From Pyxidicoccus sp. MSG2 (lineage in GTDB: Bacteria > Myxococcota > Myxococcia > Myxococcales > Myxococcaceae): DNA of 64,000 bases. The stretch spans positions 3,906,001-3,970,000 of the forward strand of contig NZ_JAPNKC010000001.1 in assembly GCF_026626705.1 (NCBI RefSeq), read 5' to 3'. This document shows, piece by piece, positions 34,906 through 44,255 of the stretch (position 1 is the first letter of the stretch; the number at the start of each line of letters is the position of its first letter). The position numbers and the translations under genes were made by a program. The notes under the pieces are model-generated. The model saw nothing but the letters and a program-made list of their open reading frames with translations, had not been told where the DNA came from and did not search any database.

Positions 34906-35730
34906 CTACAGGTCGTCGCAGGGCGTGCCCAGGCGCGCGCCGGTGTAGACGCCCAGCTCGTTGTAGATGAGCAGGCGGTTCTCCTCCACGGGCACGGGGC
35001 GCAGCTCCCTGCGCTTCTTCTTCACAATCCAGAACGAGGGCTGCTCGCGGTCCAGCACGAGCTGCAAATCCCCGCCCTTCGTGGAGAAGATTTCGCCCTT
35101 CGAGTCCTCGACGACGTTGAGCATCCGCTGCGGCTTGAGCCGGCCGCGAGGGCCGATGGAGACGCGGTAGCCCTTCAGTCCAGACGTGGGCGTGCTCTTC
35201 TCCACGAGGTAGTAGGCGCCCTTCGTGTCCCGCAGCAGGGCATGCGGCTCGTACTTCTGCGGGCTCGGCTCGAACGCGGCCTTGAGCAGCAGCTCACGGG
35301 CCTGGGCGGGCTCCACCAGAGAGAAGGGCGTGGTGCGCCGGCCGCAGGTGACGGCACACGTCTTCGCCTTCGGGTCGACCACGACGCGCGAGTAGGGCCG
35401 CAGGTCGAGGCCACTGTCGTTCACGTTGCTGTTGGCCTCGGGGTTCTCGAAGCGTGGATCGAGGAACGCGCCCGGGGGCATCCAGATGCTGTTGGGCGCC
35501 AGCGGCATCTCGTTGAAGCGCTTCCCGTCACCGTAGAAGAGCTGGACGTGGGACTTCCCCGGGAAGGGCGTGGACGCGACGTAGTGGCCGCTGCCGTCGG
35601 TGCACAGCGAGGTGCGCTCGAGGGCCATGCGCTGGCCCAGGTTCTGCCCCGGACCCCAGGGTGGCTCGAGGGCCAGGGACCCGCCGGAGGAAAGGAGCAC
35701 CGCCAGGGCGAGGACTCGTGAGGGTGACAT
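34906..35730 (-). CDS. Secreted protein of unknown function, 274 aa
   Basis: Start at ATG 35730 (MSPSRVLALAVLL); the signal peptide is cleaved near 'SLA'. The mature part has beta-rich segments such as 'VQLFYGDGKRFNEMPLAPNSIWMPPGAFLDPRF' and 'FWIVKKKRRELRPVPVEENRLLIYN'. It has Cys pairs (CAVTCGRR). Not recognised. It follows another secreted gene by 13 bp, forming a two-gene operon. A periplasmic or surface location is inferred. Confidence 0.75.
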   Translation of the reverse strand: MSPSRVLALAVLLSSGGSLALEPPWGPGQNLGQRMALERTSLCTDGSGHYVASTPFPGKSHVQLFYGDGKRFNEMPLAPNSIWMPPGAFLDPRFENPEANSNVNDSGLDLRPYSRVVVDPKAKTCAVTCGRRTTPFSLVEPAQARELLLKAAFEPSPQKYEPHALLRDTKGAYYLVEKSTPTSGLKGYRVSIGPRGRLKPQRMLNVVEDSKGEIFSTKGGDLQLVLDREQPSFWIVKKKRRELRPVPVEENRLLIYNELGVYTGARLGTPCDDL

Positions 35731-35743
35731 GCGCGGGCTCCGC

Positions 35744-36580
35744 CTAGAGGGTGTCCATGAAGAACTGGGCAATCTGCTCGGCGCCCATGCTGTCCGCGCC
35801 GGGGGCGATGCTCCACTGCACCGTGTCCGCCTCGACGCGGCCGGAGAAGCGCTCACCGGCGCGGCAGTCCACGCGCTTCACCTTCGCCTGCACGGTGCGG
35901 CGTGCCTCCTCCGACTCGTCGCACAGCGACTTGAGCGCCTCGAGCGGCCTGGCGCAGTAGTCGCCGATGGCCTCTCCGTCATCGAGCAGCTTCTGGGGGA
36001 CGGCGTCCCAGGTGATGGCCGCCGCCACCGAGGAGCCGCATGACGTGTTGAGGGCCTTCAGCGCCTCGGCGAGCCGCCGGTCATGGTCCCTGGACCAGAA
36101 GGCCTTGTCGAAGGCCTCGCCCCTGGCGAGCGTGCCGTCCGCGAACTGGCGCAGGTACAACTCCTGGACGTCCTCGGACTTCAGCGCGGCGGTGCGCTCC
36201 GCGTCGGGCTTCATGTGGATGGCGTCGTCCTTCAGGAGCGACGACACCATGAAGTCGCCCGTCTTCTTCCGGAAGCTCTTCCGCTCCTGGAAGAGGCGCA
36301 GGTTCCGGCCGCGCCAGCGCGCCCAGAACTCCGTCCCATCCTCCGTGGCGGTGTGGAGGAGCACCTTCCCGTCGTGGTCATCGCCGGGGACCTGGAACTG
36401 GATGAGGTACTTGCGCTCCTCCAGGGGCAGCAGCGGGACGACGCTCACCGACTCGCCGCTCGGGGCGGAGTAGACGGTGCCCTTTGCCACGGGATGGGTG
36501 CCCGGGCCGGTGGGGCGGGCGCCGCGGGCACAGCCCAGCGCGACGGCGAAGACGACACTCATGGCCAGCAGGTTTCTCAA
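35744..36580 (-). CDS. Lipoprotein of unknown function, 278 aa
   Basis: The signal peptide with lipobox ALGC (Cys17) marks it as a lipoprotein. The mature part starts with a small beta domain ('VAKGTVYSAPSGESVSVVPLLPLEERKYLIQFQVPGDDHDGKVLLHTATEDGTEFW') followed by a helical part with several Cys. Not recognised. It is the first gene of a pair with the secreted protein downstream (13 bp gap) and follows the third kinase gene by ~55 bp on the same strand. Confidence 0.78.
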   Translation of the reverse strand: MRNLLAMSVVFAVALGCARGARPTGPGTHPVAKGTVYSAPSGESVSVVPLLPLEERKYLIQFQVPGDDHDGKVLLHTATEDGTEFWARWRGRNLRLFQERKSFRKKTGDFMVSSLLKDDAIHMKPDAERTAALKSEDVQELYLRQFADGTLARGEAFDKAFWSRDHDRRLAEALKALNTSCGSSVAAAITWDAVPQKLLDDGEAIGDYCARPLEALKSLCDESEEARRTVQAKVKRVDCRAGERFSGRVEADTVQWSIAPGADSMGAEQIAQFFMDTL

Positions 36581-36635
36581 GACAGCTCACCTCGGAGTGG
36601 AAGCCCGGCGCGGGCCCGGCGCGCGGGCCCGGCGC

Positions 36636-38648
36636 TCAGAGCGCGATGTCGTACTGCTTGCAGTACTGGCGCACCCGGGTGCGCTCCCAGGCGGGGACGC
36701 GCGGCCACGTGGTGCGGGCATTGGAGAGGTCCTTCTGGAGGCAGTACGCGCGGACGAGGAGCGCGTGGGAGGTGCCGGTGACCTGCACCCGCTGGCTGCG
36801 ACGGACCAGGTGCAGCGCCTCGTCCGCGTCTCCGCGCGCCAGGGCCCGCTCCGCCGCCATGAGGTCCGCCAGCGCCGCTTCGGAAATGGGCGCGGACGGG
36901 TTCTTCGGCTTCTGGGTCGGCGGGCGCGCTGTCACGGAAGGGCCGGGCGGCGGCGCCACACCGGGCGCGCCGGAAGGGGGCGAGGTGGTACCTGCGTCCA
37001 CGGAAGGGAGTGCTGCCATCGGCTGCGACGGTACCGGACCGGTCTGTCGCGGCTCCGGCTGCGCCGTGCCGGGCGGCTCGGCGGGGTTCACCTGCGCCGT
37101 GCCGGGCGGCTCGGACGGCCCCGGCTGCGAAGGCGCGACACCCGGCGAGGGCTCCTTCTGCGCGGGACTGGCCGGGTCGGCCGAAGGCGCTGCTCCAACC
37201 TGCTCGGGCCGCGCCGGCGCGGGCTGCGACGGCACACTCCCCACGTTCGCGACGTCGGGGCGGGGCGGCGTCATTCCGGGAGGAGCATCTGCTGGCGCGA
37301 CGGGTGCGTCGGGCTTCGGCCCGGTGATGCCCGGCCGCAGCCCCATGGCGAGCCACACGGCACCGACGAGGACGAGCACCGCGGCGGCCACCCACCACCG
37401 CTTCCCGGAGCGCTTCGTCTCGATGAACGGCGCGGGGCCCTGGGCGACACCGACGTCCGGGCGCACCACGTGCGTGGCGCCTCCGGGGGGCGTCACCAGC
37501 AGCTCGGGCTCCGGCCGGGGAGCCATGGCCTCCGGCGGCGGCCCATCCACCGTCATGGTGACCACCTCGTGCAGGGGCACGTTGACGACGGGCCGCTTCG
37601 CCGAGGCCTCCACCGACGCGGATGACTGGAGCTGCCCCCGCTCCGACACCGTCTCCGCCCTCGACGGGGGCGCCTTCGCCGCCGGGGGCTCACGCCTCCC
37701 GCCCACCGTCTCGAGCTGGGACGGACGGACCGACAGGGCGGGCACCGGAATCGCGCTGGGAGGCAGCGTCTGCAGCGGGCTCCCCGTCAGCTCGGCGATG
37801 AAGCTGCCCACGTCGGGGTAGCGGTTCTCCGGCTTCTTCTCCAGGGCCCGCTCAATCGCATCCACCACGTTTGGCGGCACGCCGGGGACCAGCGACGCCA
37901 GCGGCTGCGGCGGGTCATAGACGATGCGGTAGATGAGCTCCGGCAACGGCCCGTCCTTGAACGGGAGCCGCCGGGCCAGCATCTCGTACACCATGCACCC
38001 GAAGGCGAAGATGTCCGTGCGGGGGTCCACCTCCTGGTTCTTCCCCTGGGCCTGCTCGGGCGCCATGTACTGCGGCGTGCCCAGCAGGATGCCGCCCTGG
38101 GTGTTGATGCTCTGCGAGTCGATGATCTTCGAGATTCCGAAGTCGAGCAGCTTCACGTGCTCCACGACGACGCCGCCCATCTCGGTGGGCATGAGGAACA
38201 CGTTTCCGGGCTTGAGGTCCCGGTGGACGATGCCCGCGCGGTGGGCCGCCTGCAGCGCCGAGCCCATCTGCCGCGAAACGGAGAACACCTCCTCCAGCGT
38301 GAGGGCGGCCCCCCGCCGCAGCCGCCGGGACAGGGGCTGCCCGCGCAGGCACTCCATGACGAGGAACGGAGAGCCGTCCTCCAGGTTGTCGAAGTCGAGC
38401 ACCTCGACGATGTTCGGATGCCCCAGGCGCGAGGCGATTTCCGCCTCGCGGCGGAAGCGGACGAAGACTTCCTTGCCCAGGCCCCCGTCGCCGCGCAGCA
38501 CCTTGATGGCCACCTGCCGGCCGGGAAGCCGCAGGTGGTTGGCCAGGAAGACGGTGCCCATGCCTCCCCGGCCCAGCACGCCGACGATTTCGTAGGTTCC
38601 CCTCAGGACGGTGCCGAGGGGGATATCGCGAGTCACGGAGGAAGGCAT
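36636..38648 (-). CDS. Ser/Thr protein kinase with membrane helix and Pro-rich external region
   Basis: A 670-residue protein from ATG 38648 (MPSSVTRDIPLG); a TTG at 38738 in the same frame is less likely. The kinase domain (~17-285) has VLGRGGMGTVF, VAIKVL, HRDLKPGN, DFGISK and APEQ. A regulatory linker is followed by one membrane helix (~400-422, 'RWWVAAAVLVLVGAVWLAMGL'). The outer part is very Pro/Ala-rich, with a 23-bp direct repeat (37059-37081 and 37092-37114) encoding two EPPGTAQ units. The C-terminal ~75 residues are TPR-like. This is the standard receptor-kinase layout. It precedes a lipoprotein/secreted protein pair. Confidence 0.92.
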   Translation of the reverse strand: MPSSVTRDIPLGTVLRGTYEIVGVLGRGGMGTVFLANHLRLPGRQVAIKVLRGDGGLGKEVFVRFRREAEIASRLGHPNIVEVLDFDNLEDGSPFLVMECLRGQPLSRRLRRGAALTLEEVFSVSRQMGSALQAAHRAGIVHRDLKPGNVFLMPTEMGGVVVEHVKLLDFGISKIIDSQSINTQGGILLGTPQYMAPEQAQGKNQEVDPRTDIFAFGCMVYEMLARRLPFKDGPLPELIYRIVYDPPQPLASLVPGVPPNVVDAIERALEKKPENRYPDVGSFIAELTGSPLQTLPPSAIPVPALSVRPSQLETVGGRREPPAAKAPPSRAETVSERGQLQSSASVEASAKRPVVNVPLHEVVTMTVDGPPPEAMAPRPEPELLVTPPGGATHVVRPDVGVAQGPAPFIETKRSGKRWWVAAAVLVLVGAVWLAMGLRPGITGPKPDAPVAPADAPPGMTPPRPDVANVGSVPSQPAPARPEQVGAAPSADPASPAQKEPSPGVAPSQPGPSEPPGTAQVNPAEPPGTAQPEPRQTGPVPSQPMAALPSVDAGTTSPPSGAPGVAPPPGPSVTARPPTQKPKNPSAPISEAALADLMAAERALARGDADEALHLVRRSQRVQVTGTSHALLVRAYCLQKDLSNARTTWPRVPAWERTRVRQYCKQYDIAL

Positions 38649-38770
38649 GAAGGATGGGCTCTCAAACCCGAAAGCCAATTCTATCCTGTCCCCCCCGACA
38701 CCCCTTGGCGAGTTGTCCGACCCGCCCGCGCCCTCCAAGAGAGGGATTAATGCTTCTGACTTTTGAGAAA

Positions 38771-38803
38771 GCAGGAGGCCAGCCCGGGGAGCCGACCTCC
38801 TGC
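38771..38803 (-). terminator. Intrinsic terminator of the S46 peptidase gene
   Basis: On the minus strand GCAGGAGG pairs with CCTCCTGC (8 bp, inner pairs possible) and is followed by TTTCTC. It lies 17 bases past the peptidase stop. Confidence 0.65.
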
Positions 38804-38819
38804 GTCCCGAGGCCGGAGC

Positions 38820-40898
38820 CTACTTCGCGGGCGGGGCGCTGGCGTCACTGGCGGCGCGCAGCTCGCCCACCACGCGGTTGGCGCCGTAGATGTGCTCCAG
38901 GGCGGCGAGGATGCCGTCCCCGTGCACGGCGACGGCGCGGTTCGTCTCGGGCACGTACGCGTACCGGCCGCCGAGCGAGTGCAGGTTGCCGTCGAAGATG
39001 AGCCCCACCACGCGTCCTTCCCGGTTCACCATGGGTGAGCCCGAGTTGCCGCCGATGATGTCGTTGGTGGTGGCCAGGTCCAGCGGCGTCCCGGCGGGCA
39101 CCTTCCCCTGCGCCTTCATCCAGGAGTCCGGCAGCTTGAACGGCTCCTTGCCGGTGTGGCGCGCATAGGCGCCGCCGAAGGTGGTGAGCGGCGGCACGGC
39201 GCGGCCATTCTCGTCCCAGCCCTTCACCTGGCCGTGGTTGAGGCGCAGGGTGAAGGTGGCGTCCGGATAGCCGGAGGTGCCGTACACCGCGACGTGCGCC
39301 TTGGCGATGCGCTCGCCGTTGCGCTTGAGCACCGCCTCCACCGTGTCCTCGTAGCGCTTGCGGACCGCGCGTGCCTCCGCGTCCACCTTGCGCGCGAGGA
39401 GAATCATCGGGTCCTTCGACGCATCGACCGCCGCCTTGCCGCCCTCGAGCAGCGCCTGGCGCACCTTCACGTCGCCCAGCTTCGTGCCCTTCACCAGCGA
39501 GCGGGCGAGGTCCGCCGGCGCCTCGCGGCCGAGCACGAGCTGCACGAAGGGGTCATCCGCGCCCAGCGTCTCGCGCACGCGGTTGAGGCCGAAGGCCAGC
39601 TGCGCCTGCTCCAGCTCGACGGCGATGGGCGCGCCGCGCAGCAACTGCTGGCGCAGGGAGGGCAGCTGGGCCTCGGTGTACTCGCGCAGCCGCTCCGCGT
39701 TGGGCTTGGGCTGCTCGTCGGCGGCGCGCACCAGCTGCCGGGCCAGGGTGAACAGCTCGCCGGGGTACGCGTCTGCTCCCTCCTTCATCTTGTACTCGGG
39801 GAGCATGCGGCGGTACGCGTCGAGCGCCTGCGCCGTCTCCTCCCACGCGCCCGCGGTGGCGGCCTTCACCTGCGCGTTGGCGTCCACCTTCCTGCGCAGC
39901 TCGGCTTCTTCCTGGCGCTTGCGGCCGAGCAGCGCCGGGTCGGCCAGCGCCTGCTGCCGGCCGCGCAGCGCCTTGAGGCCGTTCTCCACGGCGCGCAGCC
40001 GCGAGCGCGTGGTGCGGTAGCGCTCGGGCGAGGTGCTGGCGAACTCGCGCAGCATGCCGCGCAGCTCCGCGAGCTGGAGCAGCGTGTACGGCAGGTTGAC
40101 GTCACGCTGGAACTCCAGCTCGGCGACGGTGGCCTTGCGCTCGGTGCCGCCGGGGTGGCCGGAGACGAAGACGAGGTCCCCCTCCTTCGCGCCCTCCTTC
40201 GCCCACGGCAGGAAGTCCGGACTCTTCGCGGGCGCGTCGCCCTGCCACACGCGCAGGAAGGCCGCGTCGAAGCCGAAGCGCGGGAAGTTGAAGTTGTCCG
40301 GGTCGCCACCGAAGGCGGCCATGGAGAACTCGGGCGCGAAGACGAGCCGCACGTCCTGGAAGCGGCGGTACTGGTACAGGTGGTACTTCCCGCCGTTGAA
40401 GAGCGTCACCACGTCACAGCGCCGGTCCACGGAGGTGGCGCACTCGGACTCGGCCGCGGCCATCTCCTTCTTGAGCGCGGTGTTGAAGGCCGCGCCGGTG
40501 AGGCCCTTCGTCGCCGCGTTCATCCGCTCGGTGACGTCGGTCATCTTCTCCAACTGGTTGGCCTCCACCTTGGGGCAGCGGCGCTCCTCGGCGGGCGTCT
40601 TCGCCACGAAGCCCTTGGCCAGCAGGTCCTCCTTCGGCGAGGACAAATCCTCGATGCACTCACGGACACAGTGGTGATTGGTCATCACCAGGCCGTCGGG
40701 TGACACGAAGCTGGCGGAGCAGCCGCCGGCGAGCCGCACCGAGCCGAGGCGGACCTTGTCCAGCCATGCCTGCGTGGGCGCGAAGCCGTAGGCCTTCTTC
40801 ACGGCCTCCGAGGGAAATGCGTCGTAGGTCCACATGCCCTCGTCCGCCGAGGCGGGGAGGGACAGCAGCAGGCCGAGTGCGAGCAGTCTGCGGTCCAC
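38820..40898 (-). CDS. S46-family serine peptidase (DPP7/DPP11 type)
   Basis: A 692-residue protein. I take the GTG at 40898 as start (AAGGA upstream), which gives a proper signal peptide ending 'PASA'. It shows the S46 features: 'DEGMWTYDAFP' at the mature N-terminus, catalytic His in 'TNHHC' (75-76), Asp in 'GGDPDNFNFPR' and Ser in 'GGNSGSP'. The family removes dipeptides from the N-terminus of peptides outside the cytoplasm, as in Porphyromonas DPP7 and DPP11. The Asp-specific DPP11 needs an Arg near the nucleophile; here I cannot decide which specificity applies. It fits the proteolytic, predatory lifestyle. Confidence 0.9.
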   Translation of the reverse strand: MDRRLLALGLLLSLPASADEGMWTYDAFPSEAVKKAYGFAPTQAWLDKVRLGSVRLAGGCSASFVSPDGLVMTNHHCVRECIEDLSSPKEDLLAKGFVAKTPAEERRCPKVEANQLEKMTDVTERMNAATKGLTGAAFNTALKKEMAAAESECATSVDRRCDVVTLFNGGKYHLYQYRRFQDVRLVFAPEFSMAAFGGDPDNFNFPRFGFDAAFLRVWQGDAPAKSPDFLPWAKEGAKEGDLVFVSGHPGGTERKATVAELEFQRDVNLPYTLLQLAELRGMLREFASTSPERYRTTRSRLRAVENGLKALRGRQQALADPALLGRKRQEEAELRRKVDANAQVKAATAGAWEETAQALDAYRRMLPEYKMKEGADAYPGELFTLARQLVRAADEQPKPNAERLREYTEAQLPSLRQQLLRGAPIAVELEQAQLAFGLNRVRETLGADDPFVQLVLGREAPADLARSLVKGTKLGDVKVRQALLEGGKAAVDASKDPMILLARKVDAEARAVRKRYEDTVEAVLKRNGERIAKAHVAVYGTSGYPDATFTLRLNHGQVKGWDENGRAVPPLTTFGGAYARHTGKEPFKLPDSWMKAQGKVPAGTPLDLATTNDIIGGNSGSPMVNREGRVVGLIFDGNLHSLGGRYAYVPETNRAVAVHGDGILAALEHIYGANRVVGELRAASDASAPPAK

Positions 40899-41031
40899 GT
40901 GCGGTCGTCCTTCTGGAATGACTGGGAGTAGGAGACCCGTTCTCGTCATGAGGACAGGCGCGCGTCAACCACCGTGCGCGGGGTGCATTCCCGGCGGGGC
41001 TTCACGCGTCGCGTCAGGTATGGTGGGGGCA

Positions 41032-42171
41032 ATGCCCGCGAAGCACCACATCTACCTCGTCCCCGGCTTCTTCGGCTTCATCAACCTGGGCGAGCTCATC
41101 TACTTCGGCCACGCGTACGACTACCTCAAGGCGGAGCTGGCCCGCCGTGGGGTGGAGTCCGAGGTGACGATTGTCCTCTCGCACCCGACGGCCTCCATCC
41201 GGACGCGCACGGCGGACCTGCTGAGGGCCGTGCAGGAGACGGCGGCCGGCGACGACGGGCCCATCCACCTCGTGGGCCACTCGACGGGCGGGCTGGACTC
41301 ACGGCTGTTCGTCAGCCCCGGGGCACAGCTGGCGGAGGGGCTGGATTTGGAGCCCTTCGCGCAGCGGGTGCGCTCGGTGGTGACGGTGTCCACGCCGCAC
41401 GCGGGCACGCCGCTGGCCACGTTCTTCATGGGCCTGTTCGGTCAGAAGATATTGAAGCTACTGTCGCTCTTCACGGTGTACGTGCTGCGCTACGGCCGGC
41501 TGCCGCTGCGGGTGGCGTTCCGCTTCGGGCACGTGCTGGCGCGCGCGGACGACAACCTCGGGTGGAAGCCCACGCTGCTGGACCAGCTCTATGACCAGCT
41601 TCTGGGGGACTTCTCCTCCGAGCGGCGGGACGCGGTGGCGAAGTTCCTCAGTGACGTGGGCAACGACACGTCGCTGATTCCGCAGCTCACGCCGGAGGGC
41701 ATCGACCTCTTCAACGCGAGCACCCTCGACCGGCCGGGGGTGCGGTACGGCTCGGTGGTGACGCAGGCGCGGCCGCCGTCGTTCCGCACGCGCATGGCCG
41801 CGGGGCTGGACCCGTACGCGCAATTGACTCACACCATCTACGCGCTGGTGTACGGGCAGACGCAGCGGATGCCGCTGACGTCCCTGCCGCCGCACACGCC
41901 CGCCCAGACGGCGGCGCTGGTGCAGGCCTACGGGGCGCTGCCGGGGCCCACTGCGTGTGACGGCATCGTCCCCACGCGCTCGCAGGTGTATGGCCGCGTG
42001 CTGGCGGCGGTGCGCGCGGACCACCTGGATGCGATTGGCCACTTCGACCAGCCAGCGCACCAGCCGCCGCACGTGGACTGGCTCATCTCCGGCTCCGGCT
42101 TCCGCCGGCCCCAGTTCGAGTCCATGTGGAAGAGCATCGTGGACTTCCTGATGGAGGAAGAGGCGCGCTGA
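41032..42171 (+). CDS. Lipase/esterase-like alpha/beta hydrolase
   Basis: A 379-residue protein from ATG 41032 (MPAKHHIYLVPG); an ATG at 41020 is possible. Oxyanion motif 'LVPGFFGF', nucleophile Ser84 in GHSTGG, and later 'VTVSTPHAGTPLA', typical of PGAP1/lipase-like hydrolases. Candidate acid and base are in 'ACDGIVPTRSQ' and 'AIGHFD'. There is no signal peptide, so it is probably cytoplasmic or secreted by another route. Lipid-ester hydrolysis is inferred. It is divergent from the S46 peptidase gene and converges with a MocR-type regulator. Confidence 0.85.
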   Translation: MPAKHHIYLVPGFFGFINLGELIYFGHAYDYLKAELARRGVESEVTIVLSHPTASIRTRTADLLRAVQETAAGDDGPIHLVGHSTGGLDSRLFVSPGAQLAEGLDLEPFAQRVRSVVTVSTPHAGTPLATFFMGLFGQKILKLLSLFTVYVLRYGRLPLRVAFRFGHVLARADDNLGWKPTLLDQLYDQLLGDFSSERRDAVAKFLSDVGNDTSLIPQLTPEGIDLFNASTLDRPGVRYGSVVTQARPPSFRTRMAAGLDPYAQLTHTIYALVYGQTQRMPLTSLPPHTPAQTAALVQAYGALPGPTACDGIVPTRSQVYGRVLAAVRADHLDAIGHFDQPAHQPPHVDWLISGSGFRRPQFESMWKSIVDFLMEEEAR

Positions 42172-42175
42172 AGGC

Positions 42176-43657
42176 TCAGCCGTTCCGCGGTCGCGTGAGC
42201 ATGCGCACGGCCGCGCGCAGTCCCGCGGGGCTCGCGCCGGAGAAGCCCAGCACCAGCCCCTGCTCCGCGTCGCGGCCCAGGTAGAGCGGCGACAGCCTGC
42301 GAGCCCCGAGCCGCTTCGTCTCCGCGCGCCGCACGACGTCCTCGTCCCGCGCGCCCGACGCGAGGAAGGTCGTCACGTGCATGCCCGCCTCCGCCGCTCC
42401 GGGGCGCAGCCACCCGTCCGCGTCGCGACGCAGGGCATCCAGCAGCGCGTCCCTGCGCTCGGCGTAGGCCAGCCGCATCTGCCGCAGGTGCGCGGCGTAG
42501 TGCCCGGCCTCCATGAAGTGCGCCATGGCCGCCTGGGAGAGCAGCGGCGCATGGCCATCCGTGGCGGCCCGCGCGGCGGAGAAGGCATCCACCAGCGCCT
42601 CCGGGACGACGAGGAACGCGAGCCGCAGCGAGGGAAACATCACCTTGTTGAAGGTGCCCGCGTAGAGGACGCGCCCCGCCACGTCCAGGCCCTGAATCGC
42701 CGCCAGCGGGCGCGTGGCGTAGCGGAACTCGCTGTCGTAGTCGTCCTCGAATACCCAGGCGCTCGCGGCCCGGGCCCACTCCAGCAGCGCCAGCCGCCGG
42801 GGGAGGCTCAGCGTCACGCCGAGCGGGTACTGGTGCGACGGCGTGACGTAGGCCAGCCGCGCCCCGGGCGCGCGACGCTTCCCCACCTCGACGCGCAGCC
42901 CCTCCGCGTCCACCGGCACCGGAAACACGCGGGCCCCCGAGGACTCGAATGCGGCGCGGGCCCCGAGATACCCGGGCTCCTCCAGCCAGACCGGGTCCCC
43001 TTCATCCAGCAGCAGCCGCGCTGACAGGTCCAGCGCCTGCTGCGTGCTGGCGAGCACGAGCACCTGCCGCCACGTACAGCGCACGCCGCGTGCCGTGCCC
43101 AGGTGGGCGGCAATCGCCTCTCGCAGCGGACGGAAGCCCGCGGGCTCCCCCGCTGTCATCGACTCCGGGCCGAGCAGCCGGGCCTGCCTCGCCACCGCGC
43201 GTCCCCACAAGCGCGTGGGAAACAGGTCCAGCGCGGGCAGGCACGGGGTGAAGGGCTGGACGTCGCGGGGCTCCGGAGGGAGCACGTCGCGCGACAGCCG
43301 CTGGCCCCGACGTGACAGGCCCGGACGCGCTGGGACGCCATTGCGACGGCCCGGCGCCGCCGCGCCGCTCCGGGGCAGACGCGCATGCTCGGGCAGGGCC
43401 ACCACGCTGCCGGAGCCCACGCGCCGCGCCAGGAAGCCCTCCGCGTCCAACTGCGCGAATGCGCCCTCCACCGTGCCTCGCGAGACGCCCAGCTCGCGCG
43501 ACAGCGTGCGCGTGGAAGGCAGGCGGCTGCGCGGCGCGAGCGCACCGGAGAGGATGGCCTCTCGGAGGCGCTCGTAGAGCTGACGGTGGAGGGGCGCCCC
43601 TCCGCCCGTGTCCGGCTGCAAGAAGGGAAGTGGCACCCCGGCGGCCCGCTTCGGCAT
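42176..43657 (-). CDS. MocR/PdxR-type regulator (GntR HTH fused to aminotransferase)
   Basis: A 493-residue protein. The N-terminal winged helix (~22-88: 'PLHRQLYERLREAILSGALAPRSRLPSTRTLSRELGVSRGTVEGAFAQLDAEGFL') is of the GntR family. Residues ~130-490 are a fold-type-I aminotransferase-like domain, with 'FEDDYDSEFRY' and the PLP-binding Lys in 'AGTFNKVMFPSLRLAF'. MocR regulators sense PLP or amino-acid derivatives and often control vitamin B6 or GABA genes. It is divergent from a rhodanese gene 142 bp away, a possible target. Confidence 0.92.
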   Translation of the reverse strand: MPKRAAGVPLPFLQPDTGGGAPLHRQLYERLREAILSGALAPRSRLPSTRTLSRELGVSRGTVEGAFAQLDAEGFLARRVGSGSVVALPEHARLPRSGAAAPGRRNGVPARPGLSRRGQRLSRDVLPPEPRDVQPFTPCLPALDLFPTRLWGRAVARQARLLGPESMTAGEPAGFRPLREAIAAHLGTARGVRCTWRQVLVLASTQQALDLSARLLLDEGDPVWLEEPGYLGARAAFESSGARVFPVPVDAEGLRVEVGKRRAPGARLAYVTPSHQYPLGVTLSLPRRLALLEWARAASAWVFEDDYDSEFRYATRPLAAIQGLDVAGRVLYAGTFNKVMFPSLRLAFLVVPEALVDAFSAARAATDGHAPLLSQAAMAHFMEAGHYAAHLRQMRLAYAERRDALLDALRRDADGWLRPGAAEAGMHVTTFLASGARDEDVVRRAETKRLGARRLSPLYLGRDAEQGLVLGFSGASPAGLRAAVRMLTRPRNG

Positions 43658-43799
43658 GGCGCCATGAAGCCAGGGCCTGGACCTTCAGGCAACCGTCGCC
43701 ACCGCCATAATGGCCCATGCCCATGACACGAAATGGAGCTTCCCGCCGGACCACTCCGGGGGCACATTTCCCCGCGTCGAAGTCACTGGAGGTTTCGTC

Positions 43800-44255
43800 A
43801 TGACCACTGCCGCCACCCCGTTCTCCTTCGTCCTCGAAACCCCGGCCGCCGCACCCGAGGAGGCGCGGCGTCACTTCCTCGCGAAGCTGTCCGTCGAGAC
43901 AGACCCCGCCGATGTCCACCTGGACCTGGAGCGCGGCAAGAAGGGCTTCGTCGTGGTGGACGTGCGCTCGAAGGAGGCCTACGCCGAGCGCCACGTGCCC
44001 GGCGCACTCAACCTTCCCTCGCGGACCATCACCGCGGAGACGACGGCGCACCTGAACAGGGACGACGTCATCGTCACCTACTGCTGGGGTCCGGGCTGCA
44101 ACGGCTCCACCAAGGCGGCCGCGCGCTTCGCCGCGCTGGGCTTCCGCGTGAAGGAGATGATTGGCGGCATCGAGTACTGGGTGAAGGAAGGCCACGCCAC
44201 CGAGGGCACGGCCCCGCGAGGCGCCCCCGTGTACACGCATCGCGGCGACACCTGA
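43800..44255 (+). CDS. Rhodanese-domain protein
   Basis: A 151-residue protein; start ATG 43800 (MTTAATPF) follows GGAGG. A single rhodanese domain covers ~35-135, with 'FVVVDVRSKEAYAERHVPGALNLPSRTI' and an active-site loop 'YCWGPGCNGSTKAA' containing Cys104 as the candidate sulfur carrier. Rhodaneses move sulfane sulfur between acceptors. It is divergent from the MocR-type regulator, which may control it. The reading frame of the TetR gene runs across it on the opposite strand. Confidence 0.88.
   Translation: MTTAATPFSFVLETPAAAPEEARRHFLAKLSVETDPADVHLDLERGKKGFVVVDVRSKEAYAERHVPGALNLPSRTITAETTAHLNRDDVIVTYCWGPGCNGSTKAAARFAALGFRVKEMIGGIEYWVKEGHATEGTAPRGAPVYTHRGDT

Noticed and set aside
37059-37114. 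23-bp direct repeat that could be a recombination or attachment site
   Set aside because: It lies inside the kinase gene with a 33-bp period and encodes two EPPGTAQ units; a protein repeat explains it.
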